Shown here: one piece after another, positions 21,877-31,251 of the stretch
How positions within the stretch are numbered: position 1 is the first letter of the stretch
Layout of the letters: the number at the start of each line of letters is the position of its first letter
Origin: Arthrobacter sp. NEB 688
GTDB lineage: Bacteria > Actinomycetota > Actinomycetes > Actinomycetales > Dermatophilaceae
Assembly: GCF_013201035.1 (NCBI RefSeq)
Contig: NZ_CP053707.1
Coordinates: 3,038,001-3,102,000 of the forward strand
Direction of reading: 5' to 3'
DNA: 64,000 nucleotides
Notes under the pieces: generated by a model
Told to the model about the DNA's origin: nothing
The model's database searches: none
Seen by the model: the letters and a program-made list of their open reading frames with translations, nothing else
Program-made: the position numbers and the translations under genes

Positions 21877-22532
21877 CGGACCTCCCGCTCACGGCCGGGG
21901 ACCGGCTCGCCCCAGGCGGCCTCCCACTCGGCCCGGTGCTGCGCCTCGTCGGCGACGAGGCGGTCGAAGGCGAGGACGCCGCGCGCCCCGGGCTCGATGT
22001 CGGCCGCGCCCGTGCAGTGGCCCCGCACGAGGAGCTCCTCGCCGGGCAGCCCGAGCAGGCCGAGCACGGTGACGAGGACGTCGAGCGGCTCGCCGTCGCC
22101 GGAGCGCAGCACCCCGGCGACGTCCGGCCCGCGGGAGCCGGCCCCGGCGGCGCCGAGCAGCGCGGACAGCCCGAGGCGCGGCAGGGACGGCGTCTCGACG
22201 ACGCCGGTGCGCGGCTGCCAGACGAGCCAGTGCTGGGTGCGGCGGACCCCGCCGGGCTGGAGGGTGACGATCGCGCGCCCGTCGAGGGCGAACATCCCGA
22301 TGGCCGGGCACGCCGCGCGGGGCACCGGCCGGGCGGCGAGCACCTCGAGGGCGACGTCGTACGGGGCGGCGCTGCGGGCGAGCTGCTCGGCGACGGTGAC
22401 GCCGGTCCAGCGGCCGAGCGGGGCCACGGTCGCCGCGACGAGCCCGCGGCGCAGCCACCGGCCGACCGCGGCGGGTGGCCGGCGCACGAGGAGCAGCCCG
22501 TGCCCCGCGCTCGGGCGCGCGTCGGCGGCCAC
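21873..22532 (-). CDS. Protein of unknown function inside the his cluster
   Basis: 219 aa, not recognised. Start GTG at 22532, 4 bp after the hisB stop; the stop overlaps the hisH start. Arg/Ala/Gly/Leu-rich; one moderately hydrophobic stretch near residues 27-45 and another near 140-160, neither clearly a membrane helix. Features that look ordered include [17 protein letters not shown] and the acidic segment [26 protein letters not shown] split around residue 190. Tight coupling to both neighbours supports real expression. No function can be assigned. Confidence 0.7.
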   Translation of the reverse strand: MAADARPSAGHGLLLVRRPPAAVGRWLRRGLVAATVAPLGRWTGVTVAEQLARSAAPYDVALEVLAARPVPRAACPAIGMFALDGRAIVTLQPGGVRRTQHWLVWQPRTGVVETPSLPRLGLSALLGAAGAGSRGPDVAGVLRSGDGEPLDVLVTVLGLLGLPGEELLVRGHCTGAADIEPGARGVLAFDRLVADEAQHRAEWEAAWGEPVPGREREVR

Positions 22533-22536
22533 GGGG

Positions 22537-23151
22537 TTAGAGCGCACCCTTCGCGCTCGGGACGCCCTCGACCCGCGGGTCGCGGGCGACGGCGGCACGC
22601 AGGGCACGGGCGAGCGCCTTGAACTGGGCCTCGACGACGTGGTGCGGGTCGCGGCCGGCGAGGACGCGCACGTGCAGCGCGACCTGGGCGTGGAACGCGA
22701 AGGACTCCAGGACGTGGCGGGTCAGCGAGCCGACGTAGTGCCCGCCGATGACGACGTGCTCCTGGCCGGCCGGCTCGCCCTCGTGGACGCAGTAGGGCCG
22801 GCCCGCGACGTCGACGACGGCGAGGACGAGCGCCTCGTCGAGCGGGACGGTGGCGTCGCCGAAGCGCGAGATGCCGCGCTTGTCGCCGAGCGCCTCGCGC
22901 ACGGCCTGCCCGAGGACGATCGCGACGTCCTCGACCGTGTGGTGCGCGTCGACGTGGGTGTCGCCGTCCGCGCGGACGGTGAGGTCGATCAGGGAGTGCT
23001 TCGCGAGCGAGAGGAGCATGTGGTCGTAGAAGGGGACGCCCGTGCTCACCTCGCCGCGGCCGGTGCCGTCGAGGTCGACGGTCACCTCGACGGTGCTCTC
23101 GGACGTGGCCCGGCGCACCGTGGCGGTGCGGTGGGTCTGGGCGGTGCTCAC
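22537..23151 (-). CDS. hisB: Imidazoleglycerol-phosphate dehydratase
   Basis: 204 aa, monofunctional HisB (no phosphatase domain, as in actinobacteria). Removes water from imidazole glycerol phosphate; binds two Mn ions through repeated histidine motifs, here DAHHTVED (68-75) and the FHAQVALH region (153-160). Opening residues [17 protein letters not shown] are typical. GTG start overlaps the hisC stop. Confidence 0.96.
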   Translation of the reverse strand: MSTAQTHRTATVRRATSESTVEVTVDLDGTGRGEVSTGVPFYDHMLLSLAKHSLIDLTVRADGDTHVDAHHTVEDVAIVLGQAVREALGDKRGISRFGDATVPLDEALVLAVVDVAGRPYCVHEGEPAGQEHVVIGGHYVGSLTRHVLESFAFHAQVALHVRVLAGRDPHHVVEAQFKALARALRAAVARDPRVEGVPSAKGAL

Positions 23152-24272
23152 GGGGCTGCTCCAGCGTGGGTGGGGACGAGGGCGGTCAGGGCGTCGAGGA
23201 AGGCGGTGGTCTCCTCGGGCGTCCCGGCGGTGACACGAAGATAGTGCGGGATGCCGACGTCCCGGACGAGGACACCCCGCTCCAGCAGCGCCTGCCACGT
23301 CGCGTGGCTCTCGCGCAGGCCGCCGAAGAGGACGAAGTTGGCGTCGCTCGGCACCGGGTCGAGCCCGAGCGCGGTGAGCTCGGCGACGATCCGGTCGCGC
23401 TGGTCCTTGACCACGCCGACGGTCTCGAGCATGAGGTCGGCGTGCGCGAGCGCGGCCCGGGCGACCGCCTGCGTCGGCGAGGACAGGTGGTAGGGCATCC
23501 GGACCAGGCGCAGGGCGTCGACGAGCGAGGGGTCGGCGGCGAGGTAGCCCAGGCGGCCGCCGGCGAGGGCGAACGCCTTGCTCATCGTCCGGGTGACGAC
23601 GAGCCGCGGGCGCCCCGCGAGGAGGGTGAGGGCCGACGGCGTGCCCGGCCGGGCGAACTCGGCGTAGGCCTCGTCGACGACGACGAGCCCGTCGGTGGCG
23701 TCGTGGACGGCCCGGACCGTCTCGAGGTCGAGGGCGGTGCCCGTCGGGTTGTTCGGGGAGCAGAGGAAGACGACGTCGGGGCGGTGCTCGCGCACCTGCG
23801 CGACGGCGGACGCGGCGTCGAGGTCGAAGGCCCCGGCGCCGGTGACGCCCCGCATCCCGTCGACCCACGTCGTGCCGGTGGTCGTCGTGATGATCGGGTG
23901 CATCGAGTACGCGGGCGTGAACCCGAGCGCGACCCGGCCCGGGCCGCCGAAGGCCTGGAGCAGGTGCAGCAGCACCTCGTTGGAGCCGTTGCCCGCCCAG
24001 ACCTGCTCGGCGGTGACGGTGGTGCCGCTGCGACCGAGGTAGGCCGCGAGGTCGGTGCGCAGGGCGGTGAACTCGCGGTCCGGGTAGCGGTTGAGGCCGG
24101 CGGCGACCTCGGCGACCGCGCGGGTCATCGCCTCGACGACGACGGCCGGCACCGGGTAGGAGTTCTCGTTCGTGTTGAGGGCCACGGGCACCTCGAGCTG
24201 GGGCGCCCCGTAGGCGGTCCGGCCCCGCAGGTCCGGCCGCAGCATCGCCTCGATCGTCGCGCGGGGGTCCAT
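23148..24272 (-). CDS. hisC: Histidinol-phosphate aminotransferase
   Basis: 374 aa PLP aminotransferase (class I/II fold). NTNENSYP (33-40) binds substrate, CSPNNPTG (171-178) and DEAYAEF (200-206) contact PLP, and Lys232 in [15 protein letters not shown] is the Schiff-base lysine. The ATG at 24272 lies 7 nt after TAGACT, so the mRNA is probably leaderless. The usual partner hisD is 4.8 kb upstream, beyond nrdAB. Confidence 0.95.
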   Translation of the reverse strand: MDPRATIEAMLRPDLRGRTAYGAPQLEVPVALNTNENSYPVPAVVVEAMTRAVAEVAAGLNRYPDREFTALRTDLAAYLGRSGTTVTAEQVWAGNGSNEVLLHLLQAFGGPGRVALGFTPAYSMHPIITTTTGTTWVDGMRGVTGAGAFDLDAASAVAQVREHRPDVVFLCSPNNPTGTALDLETVRAVHDATDGLVVVDEAYAEFARPGTPSALTLLAGRPRLVVTRTMSKAFALAGGRLGYLAADPSLVDALRLVRMPYHLSSPTQAVARAALAHADLMLETVGVVKDQRDRIVAELTALGLDPVPSDANFVLFGGLRESHATWQALLERGVLVRDVGIPHYLRVTAGTPEETTAFLDALTALVPTHAGAAP

Positions 24273-24279
24273 GCCGCCG

Positions 24280-24285
24280 AGTCTA
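24280..24285 (-). promoter_or_regulatory. -10 element of leaderless hisC (TAGACT)
   Basis: TAGACT, 7 nt, then ATG: identical geometry to hisD and map. No -35 consensus is evident in the GC-rich upstream DNA. Confidence 0.6.
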
Positions 24286-24360
24286 GGAGGGAGCCGGGAG
24301 GGGGCTGCGCGGCGGACCACCGTCCGGCCCGCCGCGCCGCCCCGCACCGCCCCGCGCCGG

Positions 24361-25410
24361 TCAGAAGTCGTCGTCGAACGTCACCGACCCGCCGACCCCG
24401 ACCTGGTAGGCCGAGACCCGCCGCTCGAAGAAGTTCGAGAGCTCCTGGACGTCCTGCAGCTCCATGAACGCCAGCGGGTTCGGCGACCCGTAGAGCGGCG
24501 TGATGCCCAGCCGCTCGAGCCGGCGGTCGGCGACGTGCTCGAGGTAGGTGCGCATGTCGGTGCTCGACAGCCCGGCCACCCCTCCCCCGAGCAGGTCGTC
24601 GGCGAACTGCGCCTCGGCGTCGACGGCCTCGGCGAGCATCCGGCGCACGTCGTCGGCGAAGGCGTCGTCGACGAGGTCCGGCTCCTCGGCCCGGGCGGTG
24701 TCGAAGACGTCGAAGGCGAACGCCATGTGCATCGACTCGTCGCGGAAGACCCAGTTCGTCCCGGACGCCAGGCCGTTGAGCAGGCCGCGCGAGCGCAGGA
24801 AGTAGACGTAGGCGAAGGCGCCGTAGAAGAACAGCCCTTCGATGCACGCCGCGAAGCAGACGAGGTTGAGCAGGAAGGCCCGCCGGTCCTCGCGCGTCTC
24901 GAGGCTGCGCAGGTCGGCGAGGCTGTCGATCCACCGGAAGCAGAAGTCCGCCTTGGCCTTGATCGAGGGGATGTTCTCGACGGCCGCGAAGGCCTCGAAC
25001 CGCTCGCGCTCGTCGGGGACGTAGGTGTCGAGCAGCGTCAGGTAGAACTGCACGTGCACCGCCTCCTCGAAGAGCTGGCGCGAGAGGTAGAGGCGCGCCT
25101 CGGGGGCGTTGACGTGCTCGTAGAGGTTGAGCACGAGGTTGTTCGCGACGATCGTGTCGCCGGTCGCGAAGAACGCGACGAGGCGCTTGACGAGGTGCTG
25201 CTCCGCGTCGCTGAGCCGCCGCAGGTCCGCGAGGTCGGAGTGCAGGTCGACCTCCTCGACCGTCCACGTGTTCTTGATGGCGTCGCGGAAGCGGTCGTAG
25301 AAGTGCGGGTAGCGCATCGGCCGCAGCGTGAGGCTCATGCCGGGGTCGAGCAGCCGGGGGGCGTCGTGGCCGGCGGGGACGGGGGTCGGGGTCGTGGCGG
25401 GGGTGGTCAC
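24361..25410 (-). CDS. nrdB: Class Ia ribonucleotide reductase, beta (radical) subunit
   Basis: 349 aa ferritin-like subunit carrying the di-iron tyrosyl radical. Metal ligands Asp85, Glu116, His119 (FEEAVHVQFY), Glu191, Glu225 and His228 (RDESMHM) are in place, and Tyr123, four residues after His119, is the expected radical tyrosine. The C-terminal tail (VTFDDDF) is the likely docking peptide for NrdA. GTG start overlaps the nrdA stop. Confidence 0.95.
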   Translation of the reverse strand: MTTPATTPTPVPAGHDAPRLLDPGMSLTLRPMRYPHFYDRFRDAIKNTWTVEEVDLHSDLADLRRLSDAEQHLVKRLVAFFATGDTIVANNLVLNLYEHVNAPEARLYLSRQLFEEAVHVQFYLTLLDTYVPDERERFEAFAAVENIPSIKAKADFCFRWIDSLADLRSLETREDRRAFLLNLVCFAACIEGLFFYGAFAYVYFLRSRGLLNGLASGTNWVFRDESMHMAFAFDVFDTARAEEPDLVDDAFADDVRRMLAEAVDAEAQFADDLLGGGVAGLSSTDMRTYLEHVADRRLERLGITPLYGSPNPLAFMELQDVQELSNFFERRVSAYQVGVGGSVTFDDDF

Positions 25411-27830
25411 TGGCAGGCCTCGCAGCTCTCGGGGTTCTCGAGCGAGCAGGCGAGGGCCTCCTCGTCGGTCGGGACGGGGGTGGTGGGGACGGTGGCCGGC
25501 CGCGCGTCCGAGACGGTGGCCTGCTGGATGCGGGTCGCCGGCCGCGAGCGCAGGTAGTACGTCGTCTTGAGGCCCGACTTCCACGCGTGGAGGTACATCG
25601 ACGACAGCTTCCCGATGGTCGGGCTCGCCATGAAGAGGTTGAGCGACTGGCTCTGGTCGACGTAGGGCTGGCGGGCGGCGGCCATCGCGATGAGCGCGCG
25701 CTGCGGCAGCTCCCACGCGGTGCGGTAGAGCGTGCGGACGTCCTGCGGCAGGTCGGTCAGGCCCTGCACCGAGCCCTCGGCGCGCTTGACGGCGTCGCGG
25801 GTCTCGGCCGTCCAGAGCCCGCGCGCCTTGAGCTCGCGCACGAGGTGGCCGTTGACCTGGAGGAACTCGCCCGAGAGCGTCTCGCGCTTGAACAGGTTGG
25901 AGACCTGCGGCTCGATGCACTCGCCGCACCCGGCGATCGACGCGATGGTCGCCGTCGGGGCGATGGCCACGACGAGGCTGTTGCGCAGCCCGTGCGCAGC
26001 CACGTTCTCGCGCAACCGGTCCCAGCGCTCCGGCTGGGTCGGCGTCACGTCGAAGTGGTCCGGGTGGAGGACGCCGCGGGCGGCCCGGGTGCGCCGGAAC
26101 GCGGGGTGCGGGCCGTCGACGGCGGCGAGCTCGCTCGAGCGCTCGAGGGCGGTCAGCAGCACCTCCTCGGCGAGGCGGGTCGAGAGGTCGAGCGCCTCGG
26201 GCGAGTCGAACGGCAGCCTCAGGGCGAACAGGACGTCCTGCAGGCCCATGTAGCCGAGCCCGACCGGGCGCCAGCGCGGGTTGGACGCCGCCGCCTGCTC
26301 GCTCGGGTAGTAGTTGACGTCGACGACGCGGTCGAGGAAGGTCACGGCCGTCCGGACGGTCGTGCGCAGCCGGGCCCAGTCGACGTCGGTGCGGTCGGCG
26401 GTCAGGTGGTGCGAGAGGTTGACCGAGCCGAGGTTGCAGACGGCGGTCTCCTCGTCGCTGCTCACCTCGAGGATCTCGGTGCACAGGTTGGAGAGGTGGA
26501 CGACCTGGCCCGCCTCGGCCGTCTGGTTGCAGGCGCGGTTGGCGGCGTCCTTGAAGGTCATCCAGCCGTTGCCGGTCTGCGCGAGGGTGCGCATCATCCG
26601 GCCCCACAGCTCGCGGGCGGGCAGCTGACGCACGACCCGGCCCTCGCGCTCGGCGGCGCGGTAGGCCTCGTCGAACTCCTCGCCCCAGAGGTCGGTGAGC
26701 CCGGGCACCTCGCTCGGGTCGACGAGGCTCCACATCTGGTCGGCCTCGACCCGGCGCAGGAACTCGTCCGGCAGCCAGTTGGCGAGGTTGAGGTTGTGGG
26801 TGCGCCGGGCGTCCTCGCCGGTGTTGTCGCGCAGCTCGAGGAACTCCTCGACGTCGGGGTGCCACGGCTCGAGGTAGACGCAGGCGGCGCCCTTGCGGCG
26901 GCCACCCTGGTTGACGGCGGCGACGCTGGCGTCGAGGGTCCGCAGCCACGGGACGATGCCGTTGCTCGTCCCGTTCGTGCCGCGGATGAGGGCGCCGCGG
27001 CCCCGGACCCGGGAGAACGCGATGCCGATCCCGCCGGCGAACTTCGACAGGCGCGCGACCTGCTGGTAGCGCTCGTAGATGGAGTCGAGCTCGTCGCGCG
27101 GGCTGTCGACGAGGTAGCAGGAGCTCATCTGGGTGTGGCGGGTGCCGGAGTTGAACAGGGTCGGGCTGCTCGGCAGGTAGTCCAGGCGCGCCATCAGCCG
27201 GTAGAGCTCGAGCGCCTCGCGGGTGCTCGTCGCGAGCCCGCACGCGACGCGCAGGAGGAAGTACTGCGGCGTCTCGAGGACCAGCCGGGTCGTCGGGTGG
27301 CGCAGCAGGTAGCGGTCGCAGACGGTCCGCAGCCCGAAGTACTCGAAGAGCCGGTCATTGGCCGGGTCGACGGCGCGGTCGAGCTTGACGGCGTTGGCCG
27401 CGACGAACTCCGCGGTCGCGTCGCCGATGAGGCCCTCGGCGTGCCCGAGCGCGACCGACTGGCTGAAGGACGCGACGCCGTGGCCGCGGACCTCCTTGTC
27501 GACGTAGCCGGCGAGCAGCCGCGCCGCGAGGCGGCTGTACTCGGGCTCCTCGCCGATGAGCTCGGCGGCGGTCTGGATCGAGAGCCGGTCGAGCTCGGCG
27601 GTCGTCGCGCCGTCGTAGAGGCCGCTGATGGTGCGGGTCGCGACGCGTAGCGGGTCGACCTCCTCGAGGCCGTCGCTCACCCGCTCGACGGCGCGGACGA
27701 TCTTCGTCACGTCGACGGGCTCGGTGTCGCCGTCGCGCTTGCGCACGCGCATCGCGGTGCGGTGGGACCCCGGGGCCGGCTGGTCGGGGGTCGTGGTCGC
27801 CGGGGCGGGGCCCTGGGCGGTGGTGGTCAT
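25407..27830 (-). CDS. nrdA: Class Ia ribonucleotide reductase, alpha (catalytic) subunit
   Basis: 807 aa, reduces ribonucleoside diphosphates. An N-terminal ATP-cone (about 26-115, VRKRDGDTEPVDVTKI) gives dATP feedback. Active-site cysteines are in SSCYLV, SNLCTEI and AVCNLGSVNL; the C-terminal CEACQ pair accepts electrons from thioredoxin or glutaredoxin. GAGGAG lies 5 nt before the ATG. Expression is probably cut by cobalamin (riboswitch) and by NrdR, as in organisms that also have a B12-dependent class II enzyme; that enzyme is not in the window. Confidence 0.96.
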   Translation of the reverse strand: MTTTAQGPAPATTTPDQPAPGSHRTAMRVRKRDGDTEPVDVTKIVRAVERVSDGLEEVDPLRVATRTISGLYDGATTAELDRLSIQTAAELIGEEPEYSRLAARLLAGYVDKEVRGHGVASFSQSVALGHAEGLIGDATAEFVAANAVKLDRAVDPANDRLFEYFGLRTVCDRYLLRHPTTRLVLETPQYFLLRVACGLATSTREALELYRLMARLDYLPSSPTLFNSGTRHTQMSSCYLVDSPRDELDSIYERYQQVARLSKFAGGIGIAFSRVRGRGALIRGTNGTSNGIVPWLRTLDASVAAVNQGGRRKGAACVYLEPWHPDVEEFLELRDNTGEDARRTHNLNLANWLPDEFLRRVEADQMWSLVDPSEVPGLTDLWGEEFDEAYRAAEREGRVVRQLPARELWGRMMRTLAQTGNGWMTFKDAANRACNQTAEAGQVVHLSNLCTEILEVSSDEETAVCNLGSVNLSHHLTADRTDVDWARLRTTVRTAVTFLDRVVDVNYYPSEQAAASNPRWRPVGLGYMGLQDVLFALRLPFDSPEALDLSTRLAEEVLLTALERSSELAAVDGPHPAFRRTRAARGVLHPDHFDVTPTQPERWDRLRENVAAHGLRNSLVVAIAPTATIASIAGCGECIEPQVSNLFKRETLSGEFLQVNGHLVRELKARGLWTAETRDAVKRAEGSVQGLTDLPQDVRTLYRTAWELPQRALIAMAAARQPYVDQSQSLNLFMASPTIGKLSSMYLHAWKSGLKTTYYLRSRPATRIQQATVSDARPATVPTTPVPTDEEALACSLENPESCEACQ

Positions 27831-27835
27831 GCTCT

Positions 27836-27888
27836 CTCCTCGCGAGCTCGATGAGCCTGCCGCGAGCCGCGCGGGGGGTGACGAGGAG
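27836..27888 (-). promoter_or_regulatory. Possible SD-sequestering stem of the nrdA riboswitch
   Basis: The nrdA Shine-Dalgarno CGAGGAG (27836-27842) is exactly complementary to CTCCTCG at 27882-27888, about 40 nt upstream. Pairing would hide the ribosome site, a plausible translational expression platform for the cobalamin riboswitch. No terminator with a T-tract is seen in 27889-28000. Confidence 0.4.
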
Positions 27889-28000
27889 CGACGCGAGCGC
27901 CGGGTGGGCAGCCGTCGTGCGCCGTCCCCCGGGAACCCACCTGCCCTCCGTCGGCCGTCCCACGAGACCGCGAAAGGTGCCGCCCCCGGGTGGGGACGGC

Positions 28001-28150
28001 GCGACTGGCAGGTCTTCGGACTCGTGGGCCCGGCTCGCGCCGCCTACTGCCCGTCGCTTCCCAGGCCCGAAGGCCCAGTGCTGTCTGACGGGGGTCGTTC
28101 CCACTCACCGCTGCGGGGCAGTCCCGGAGTCACACCGGGTTCCCTCTTGC
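28001..28150 (-). ncRNA. Cobalamin (B12) riboswitch upstream of nrdAB
   Basis: Read on the minus strand, it contains in order GAGGGAACCCGGTG, CCGGGACTGCCCCGCAGCGG, AGTGGGAACGACC, CAGCACTGGG, CTGGGAAGC, and the B12 box GAGTCCGAAGACCTGCCAG. These are the conserved blocks of adenosylcobalamin riboswitches. It lies 170 nt before the nrdA start. The class regulates class I RNR genes in other actinobacteria. Confidence 0.93.
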
Positions 28151-28193
28151 CCCTCTCACCGCCCGGGGGCGGATCGAGGACCAGCTGCGACAG

Positions 28194-28241
28194 AAACCAT
28201 ATGTGGTGCCACCGACCGCACGCCGCACCCACATGTCGTGG
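28194..28241 (-). promoter_or_regulatory. Two predicted NrdR boxes in the nrdAB promoter
   Basis: CCATATGTGG (28197-28206) and CCACATGTCG (28229-28238) both fit the CnAnATnTnG core of NrdR boxes and start exactly 32 bp apart, the usual three-turn spacing. A TATGGT -10 candidate overlaps the proximal box on the minus strand, placing transcription start near 28190, just before the riboswitch. The remaining 28242-28447 shows no gene. Confidence 0.6.
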
Positions 28242-28447
28242 CGTGTCGCGGCCACCCGGCCAGGCTCCGGCGTCCGGTCCGATGCTGTGCTCTGGTCGCG
28301 CTCGCCGACCGCGTCGCCGTCCTGCGGGCGAGATGCGCAGGTCCGGGTGCGGTCGCACGCGGAGCAGCGCAGGTCACGCGGAGAACAGCCCGGCCTCCTC
28401 ACGACCACCTCAGCGGGGCCGGGCGCCATCGGCTTGGGCGGGGCGTC

Positions 28448-29038
28448 TCAGCGCGCCGGGGGCGCCCAGGCCGGGTCGCGCCCGGCGAGGGCCAGCACCC
28501 GCTCGAAGGCACTCGCCCCCTCCGGCACCGGGAGCGCCGGCCCGAACATCCCCCGCCGCTCGGCGGCCGCCCGCTCGGGGTCGTCCGGCGGGGTGACGAT
28601 CGGGAGCACGGCCTCGGCCTCGGCGTCCGACGGCGCGTAGGGCTGCCCCGTGGCCGCCGCGAGGTCCCACCCGTGCAGCAGCACCTCGTCGAGCGCGACG
28701 AGGCCGCACACCTCCCCCGGCAGGTCCACCCCGCCCGCGCGGGTCATCCCCGTCCAGGCCGACGGCTCGCCCCACGCCCGCCCGAGCTCCTCCAGCCGGC
28801 CGACGAGATCGGCCCGCCAGCCGTCGGGCAGGGGCCTGGCGACCGGCGCGGGTGGCGTGCCGGTCGTCGGGCCCTGGACCTTGCCCGCGGCGTCGCGGAA
28901 GGCGAGGGCCAGCCCGGTCAGGTGGTGCAGCAGACCGGTGACATCGGGGCCCATCGGGGTCGGCGCGGACAGGTGCTGCTCGCCGACCCCGTCGAGCAGG
29001 TCGATGACGCGGGCGGTGGCGGGGCGCAGGTCGGGCAC
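28448..29038 (-). CDS. TIGR03086-like DinB-fold protein (mycothiol-dependent isomerase superfamily)
   Basis: 196 aa four-helix DinB-fold protein. GLLHHLTGLALAF (38-50) and LDEVLLHGWDLAAATG (118-133) supply the His residues that bind a metal in this superfamily. Members use mycothiol or are of unknown role. AGGAG lies 5 nt before the GTG at 29038. It lies between hisD and the nrd leader. Confidence 0.85.
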   Translation of the reverse strand: MPDLRPATARVIDLLDGVGEQHLSAPTPMGPDVTGLLHHLTGLALAFRDAAGKVQGPTTGTPPAPVARPLPDGWRADLVGRLEELGRAWGEPSAWTGMTRAGGVDLPGEVCGLVALDEVLLHGWDLAAATGQPYAPSDAEAEAVLPIVTPPDDPERAAAERRGMFGPALPVPEGASAFERVLALAGRDPAWAPPAR

Positions 29039-29115
29039 GGTGACTCCTGGTGTCGGCGGCGGGCCGGCCGGCCCGCTCACGAGGACCGACCGGCGCCGGC
29101 CACCGGACTCATCGG

Positions 29116-30465
29116 TCAGGCGCCGGGCTCGACCTCCGGGACGCGCGCGAGGACGGCCTCGCCGTGGCCGGGCAGGTCCTCGGCGCGGGCGAGCGAGACG
29201 ACGTGCGCCCCGACCTCGCGCAGGGCGTCCTGCGTGTACTCGACGACGTGGATGCCGCGCAGGAAGGACTGCACCGACAGGCCGCTGCTGTGCGCGGCGC
29301 ACCCGCCGGTCGGCAGGACGTGGTTCGACCCGGCGCAGTAGTCCCCGAGGCTGACCGGCGACCACGCGCCGACGAACACGGCCCCGGCGCTCGTCACGCG
29401 CGCCGCGACAGCGGCGGCGTCGGCGGTGATGACCTCGAGGTGCTCGGCCGCGTAGGCGTTGACGACGTCCAGGCCCACCTCGACGTCGTCGACGAGCACG
29501 ATCGCCGACTGCCGGCCGGCGAGCGCCGTGGCGACCCGCTCGGTGTGCTTCGTGGCGGCGACGCGGCGCTCGAGCGCCTCCTCGACGGACGCCGCGAGCT
29601 CCGGGCTGTCCGTCACGAGCACGGCCGCGGCCAGCAGGTCGTGCTCGGCCTGCGAGACGAGGTCGGACGCGACGTGGTCGGCGTCCGCGGTGGCGTCGGC
29701 GAGGATGGCGATCTCGGTCGGGCCGGCCTCGGCGTCGATGCCGATGAGCCCCTTGAGCATCCGCTTGGCCGCGGCGACGTAGATGTTGCCCGGGCCGGTG
29801 ACGAGCGAGACCGGCTCGCAGACGTCGTCGCCGTCCTCGACGCCGTAGGCGAACGCGGCGACGGCCTGCGCCCCGCCCATCGCCCAGACCTCGTCGACGC
29901 CGAGCAGCTGGCAGGCCGCGAGGATCGTCGGGTGCGGCCACCCGCCGTGGTCGCGCTGCGGCGGGCTGGCGACGGCGAGCCCCGGCACGCCGGCGAGCTG
30001 GGCCGGCACGACGTTCATGACGACGCTGCTCGGGTAGACGGCGAGCCCGCCCGGCACGTAGAGGCCGACCCGGTCGACGGGCACCCAGCGCTCGGTGACG
30101 GTGCCGCCGTCGGCGACCTGCGTCGTCGTGTCGGTGCGGCGCTGGTCGGCGTGGACGAGGCGCGCGCGACGGATGGACTCCTCGAGGGCGGCCCGCACGA
30201 CCGGGTCGAGGGTCTCGACCGCACGGGCGATGACGTCCGCCGGCACGCGCAGGGCCGGGGGTCGCACGCCGTCGAAGCGCTCGGCGGCCTCGTAGAGCGC
30301 GGCGGCGCCCCGGTCGCGGACGTCCTCGACGATGGGGCGGACCGCCGCGAGGGCGGCCTCGACGTCGAACTCCGCGCGCGGCAGGGCGGTGCGCAGCTCG
30401 CGCAGGCCGGGACGGCGTCCGCGCAGGTCGAGGCGGGGGACGGCAGGGGTCGGGCGCTCGGACAT
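29116..30465 (-). CDS. hisD: Histidinol dehydrogenase
   Basis: 449 aa, NAD-dependent oxidation of histidinol to histidine, final two steps. [35 protein letters not shown] and the zinc-ligand region [11 protein letters not shown] are all present. The ATG at 30465 follows TAGACT by 7 nt, giving a leaderless start. hisC, its usual next gene, lies beyond the TIGR03086 gene and nrdAB. Confidence 0.96.
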   Translation of the reverse strand: MSERPTPAVPRLDLRGRRPGLRELRTALPRAEFDVEAALAAVRPIVEDVRDRGAAALYEAAERFDGVRPPALRVPADVIARAVETLDPVVRAALEESIRRARLVHADQRRTDTTTQVADGGTVTERWVPVDRVGLYVPGGLAVYPSSVVMNVVPAQLAGVPGLAVASPPQRDHGGWPHPTILAACQLLGVDEVWAMGGAQAVAAFAYGVEDGDDVCEPVSLVTGPGNIYVAAAKRMLKGLIGIDAEAGPTEIAILADATADADHVASDLVSQAEHDLLAAAVLVTDSPELAASVEEALERRVAATKHTERVATALAGRQSAIVLVDDVEVGLDVVNAYAAEHLEVITADAAAVAARVTSAGAVFVGAWSPVSLGDYCAGSNHVLPTGGCAAHSSGLSVQSFLRGIHVVEYTQDALREVGAHVVSLARAEDLPGHGEAVLARVPEVEPGA

Positions 30466-30472
30466 GCCCTCC

Positions 30473-30478
30473 AGTCTA
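30473..30478 (-). promoter_or_regulatory. -10 element of leaderless hisD (TAGACT)
   Basis: TAGACT-N7-ATG. The spacer includes GGAGG, but only 2 nt from the ATG, too close to act as a Shine-Dalgarno. Confidence 0.6.
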
Positions 30479-30532
30479 GGTTCGGGGCGCGGGTGCCCCG
30501 AGCCGAGGTTCGACAGCCGGCGGGCGTCCGGC

Positions 30533-31195
30533 TCAGCCGGTCTCGGCCTCGCCGTCGTCGGCCTGCTCGGCGCGCCGCGGCGGCCGCAGGGCCTGCTCGA
30601 GCACCTGGAGGAGCGAGCGCTCGGTGCCCGGCTCGGTCTGGGTCGCGAGCAGCCCCGTCACGCGCGAGGCGATGGTCGCGAGCTTGACGTTGCCCCGCTG
30701 CGAGTACCGCGAGAGCAGCCCGAAGGCGGCGTCGGGGTCGAGCCCGTAGGCGAACATCACCGCCCCCTTGACCTGCTCGATGGCCGCGCGGTCGGCCGTC
30801 GCCGCCGCGACCGCCTCGGCCGAGACCTGGCGGCTGGCGCGCGACACGTCGAAGGCGACCCCGCGCAGGGCGGTCGGCTCCCCCGCGGCGTCGCGCAGGA
30901 CGTCGCCGACGAAGGCGATCGTGCGCTCCCGCCCCTCGTCGTCGCGCAGCCGGTACTGGCCGGCGAACGGCCCCGGGTCGCGCACCGCCTGCTCGAGCAC
31001 CTGCGCGACGACCGGCCGGTCGGAGGGGTGCATCCGCTCGAAGACGAGCACGGACGGGTCGCCGCCGACGTCGCGCACCCCGATGAGGGAGTACATCTCG
31101 GGGGACCACGACCAGCGCCCGGAGGCGATGTCGAACGTCGCCTCCGCGAAGACCGCGCCGCCCTGACCTGCAGGGACACCAGGAGTCGATGCCAC
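30533..31195 (-). CDS. PAS-ANTAR regulator (RNA-binding antitermination type)
   Basis: 220 aa. A PAS domain with PAC-like C-terminal strand (about 18-122; [19 protein letters not shown], then [10 protein letters not shown]) is joined to an ANTAR domain (about 130-185; [14 protein letters not shown]...). ANTAR domains bind paired RNA hairpins to prevent termination. No receiver domain or kinase is adjacent. GTG at 31195 is chosen as the first start beyond which the PAS fold is complete. It follows glnE on the same strand by 57 bp. Confidence 0.87.
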   Translation of the reverse strand: MASTPGVPAGQGGAVFAEATFDIASGRWSWSPEMYSLIGVRDVGGDPSVLVFERMHPSDRPVVAQVLEQAVRDPGPFAGQYRLRDDEGRERTIAFVGDVLRDAAGEPTALRGVAFDVSRASRQVSAEAVAAATADRAAIEQVKGAVMFAYGLDPDAAFGLLSRYSQRGNVKLATIASRVTGLLATQTEPGTERSLLQVLEQALRPPRRAEQADDGEAETG

Positions 31196-31251
31196 GGCCG
31201 AAGCATGCCACGACCTCCCGACAGCCCGCGCGGGGGTGTCGAAGGATGTCC

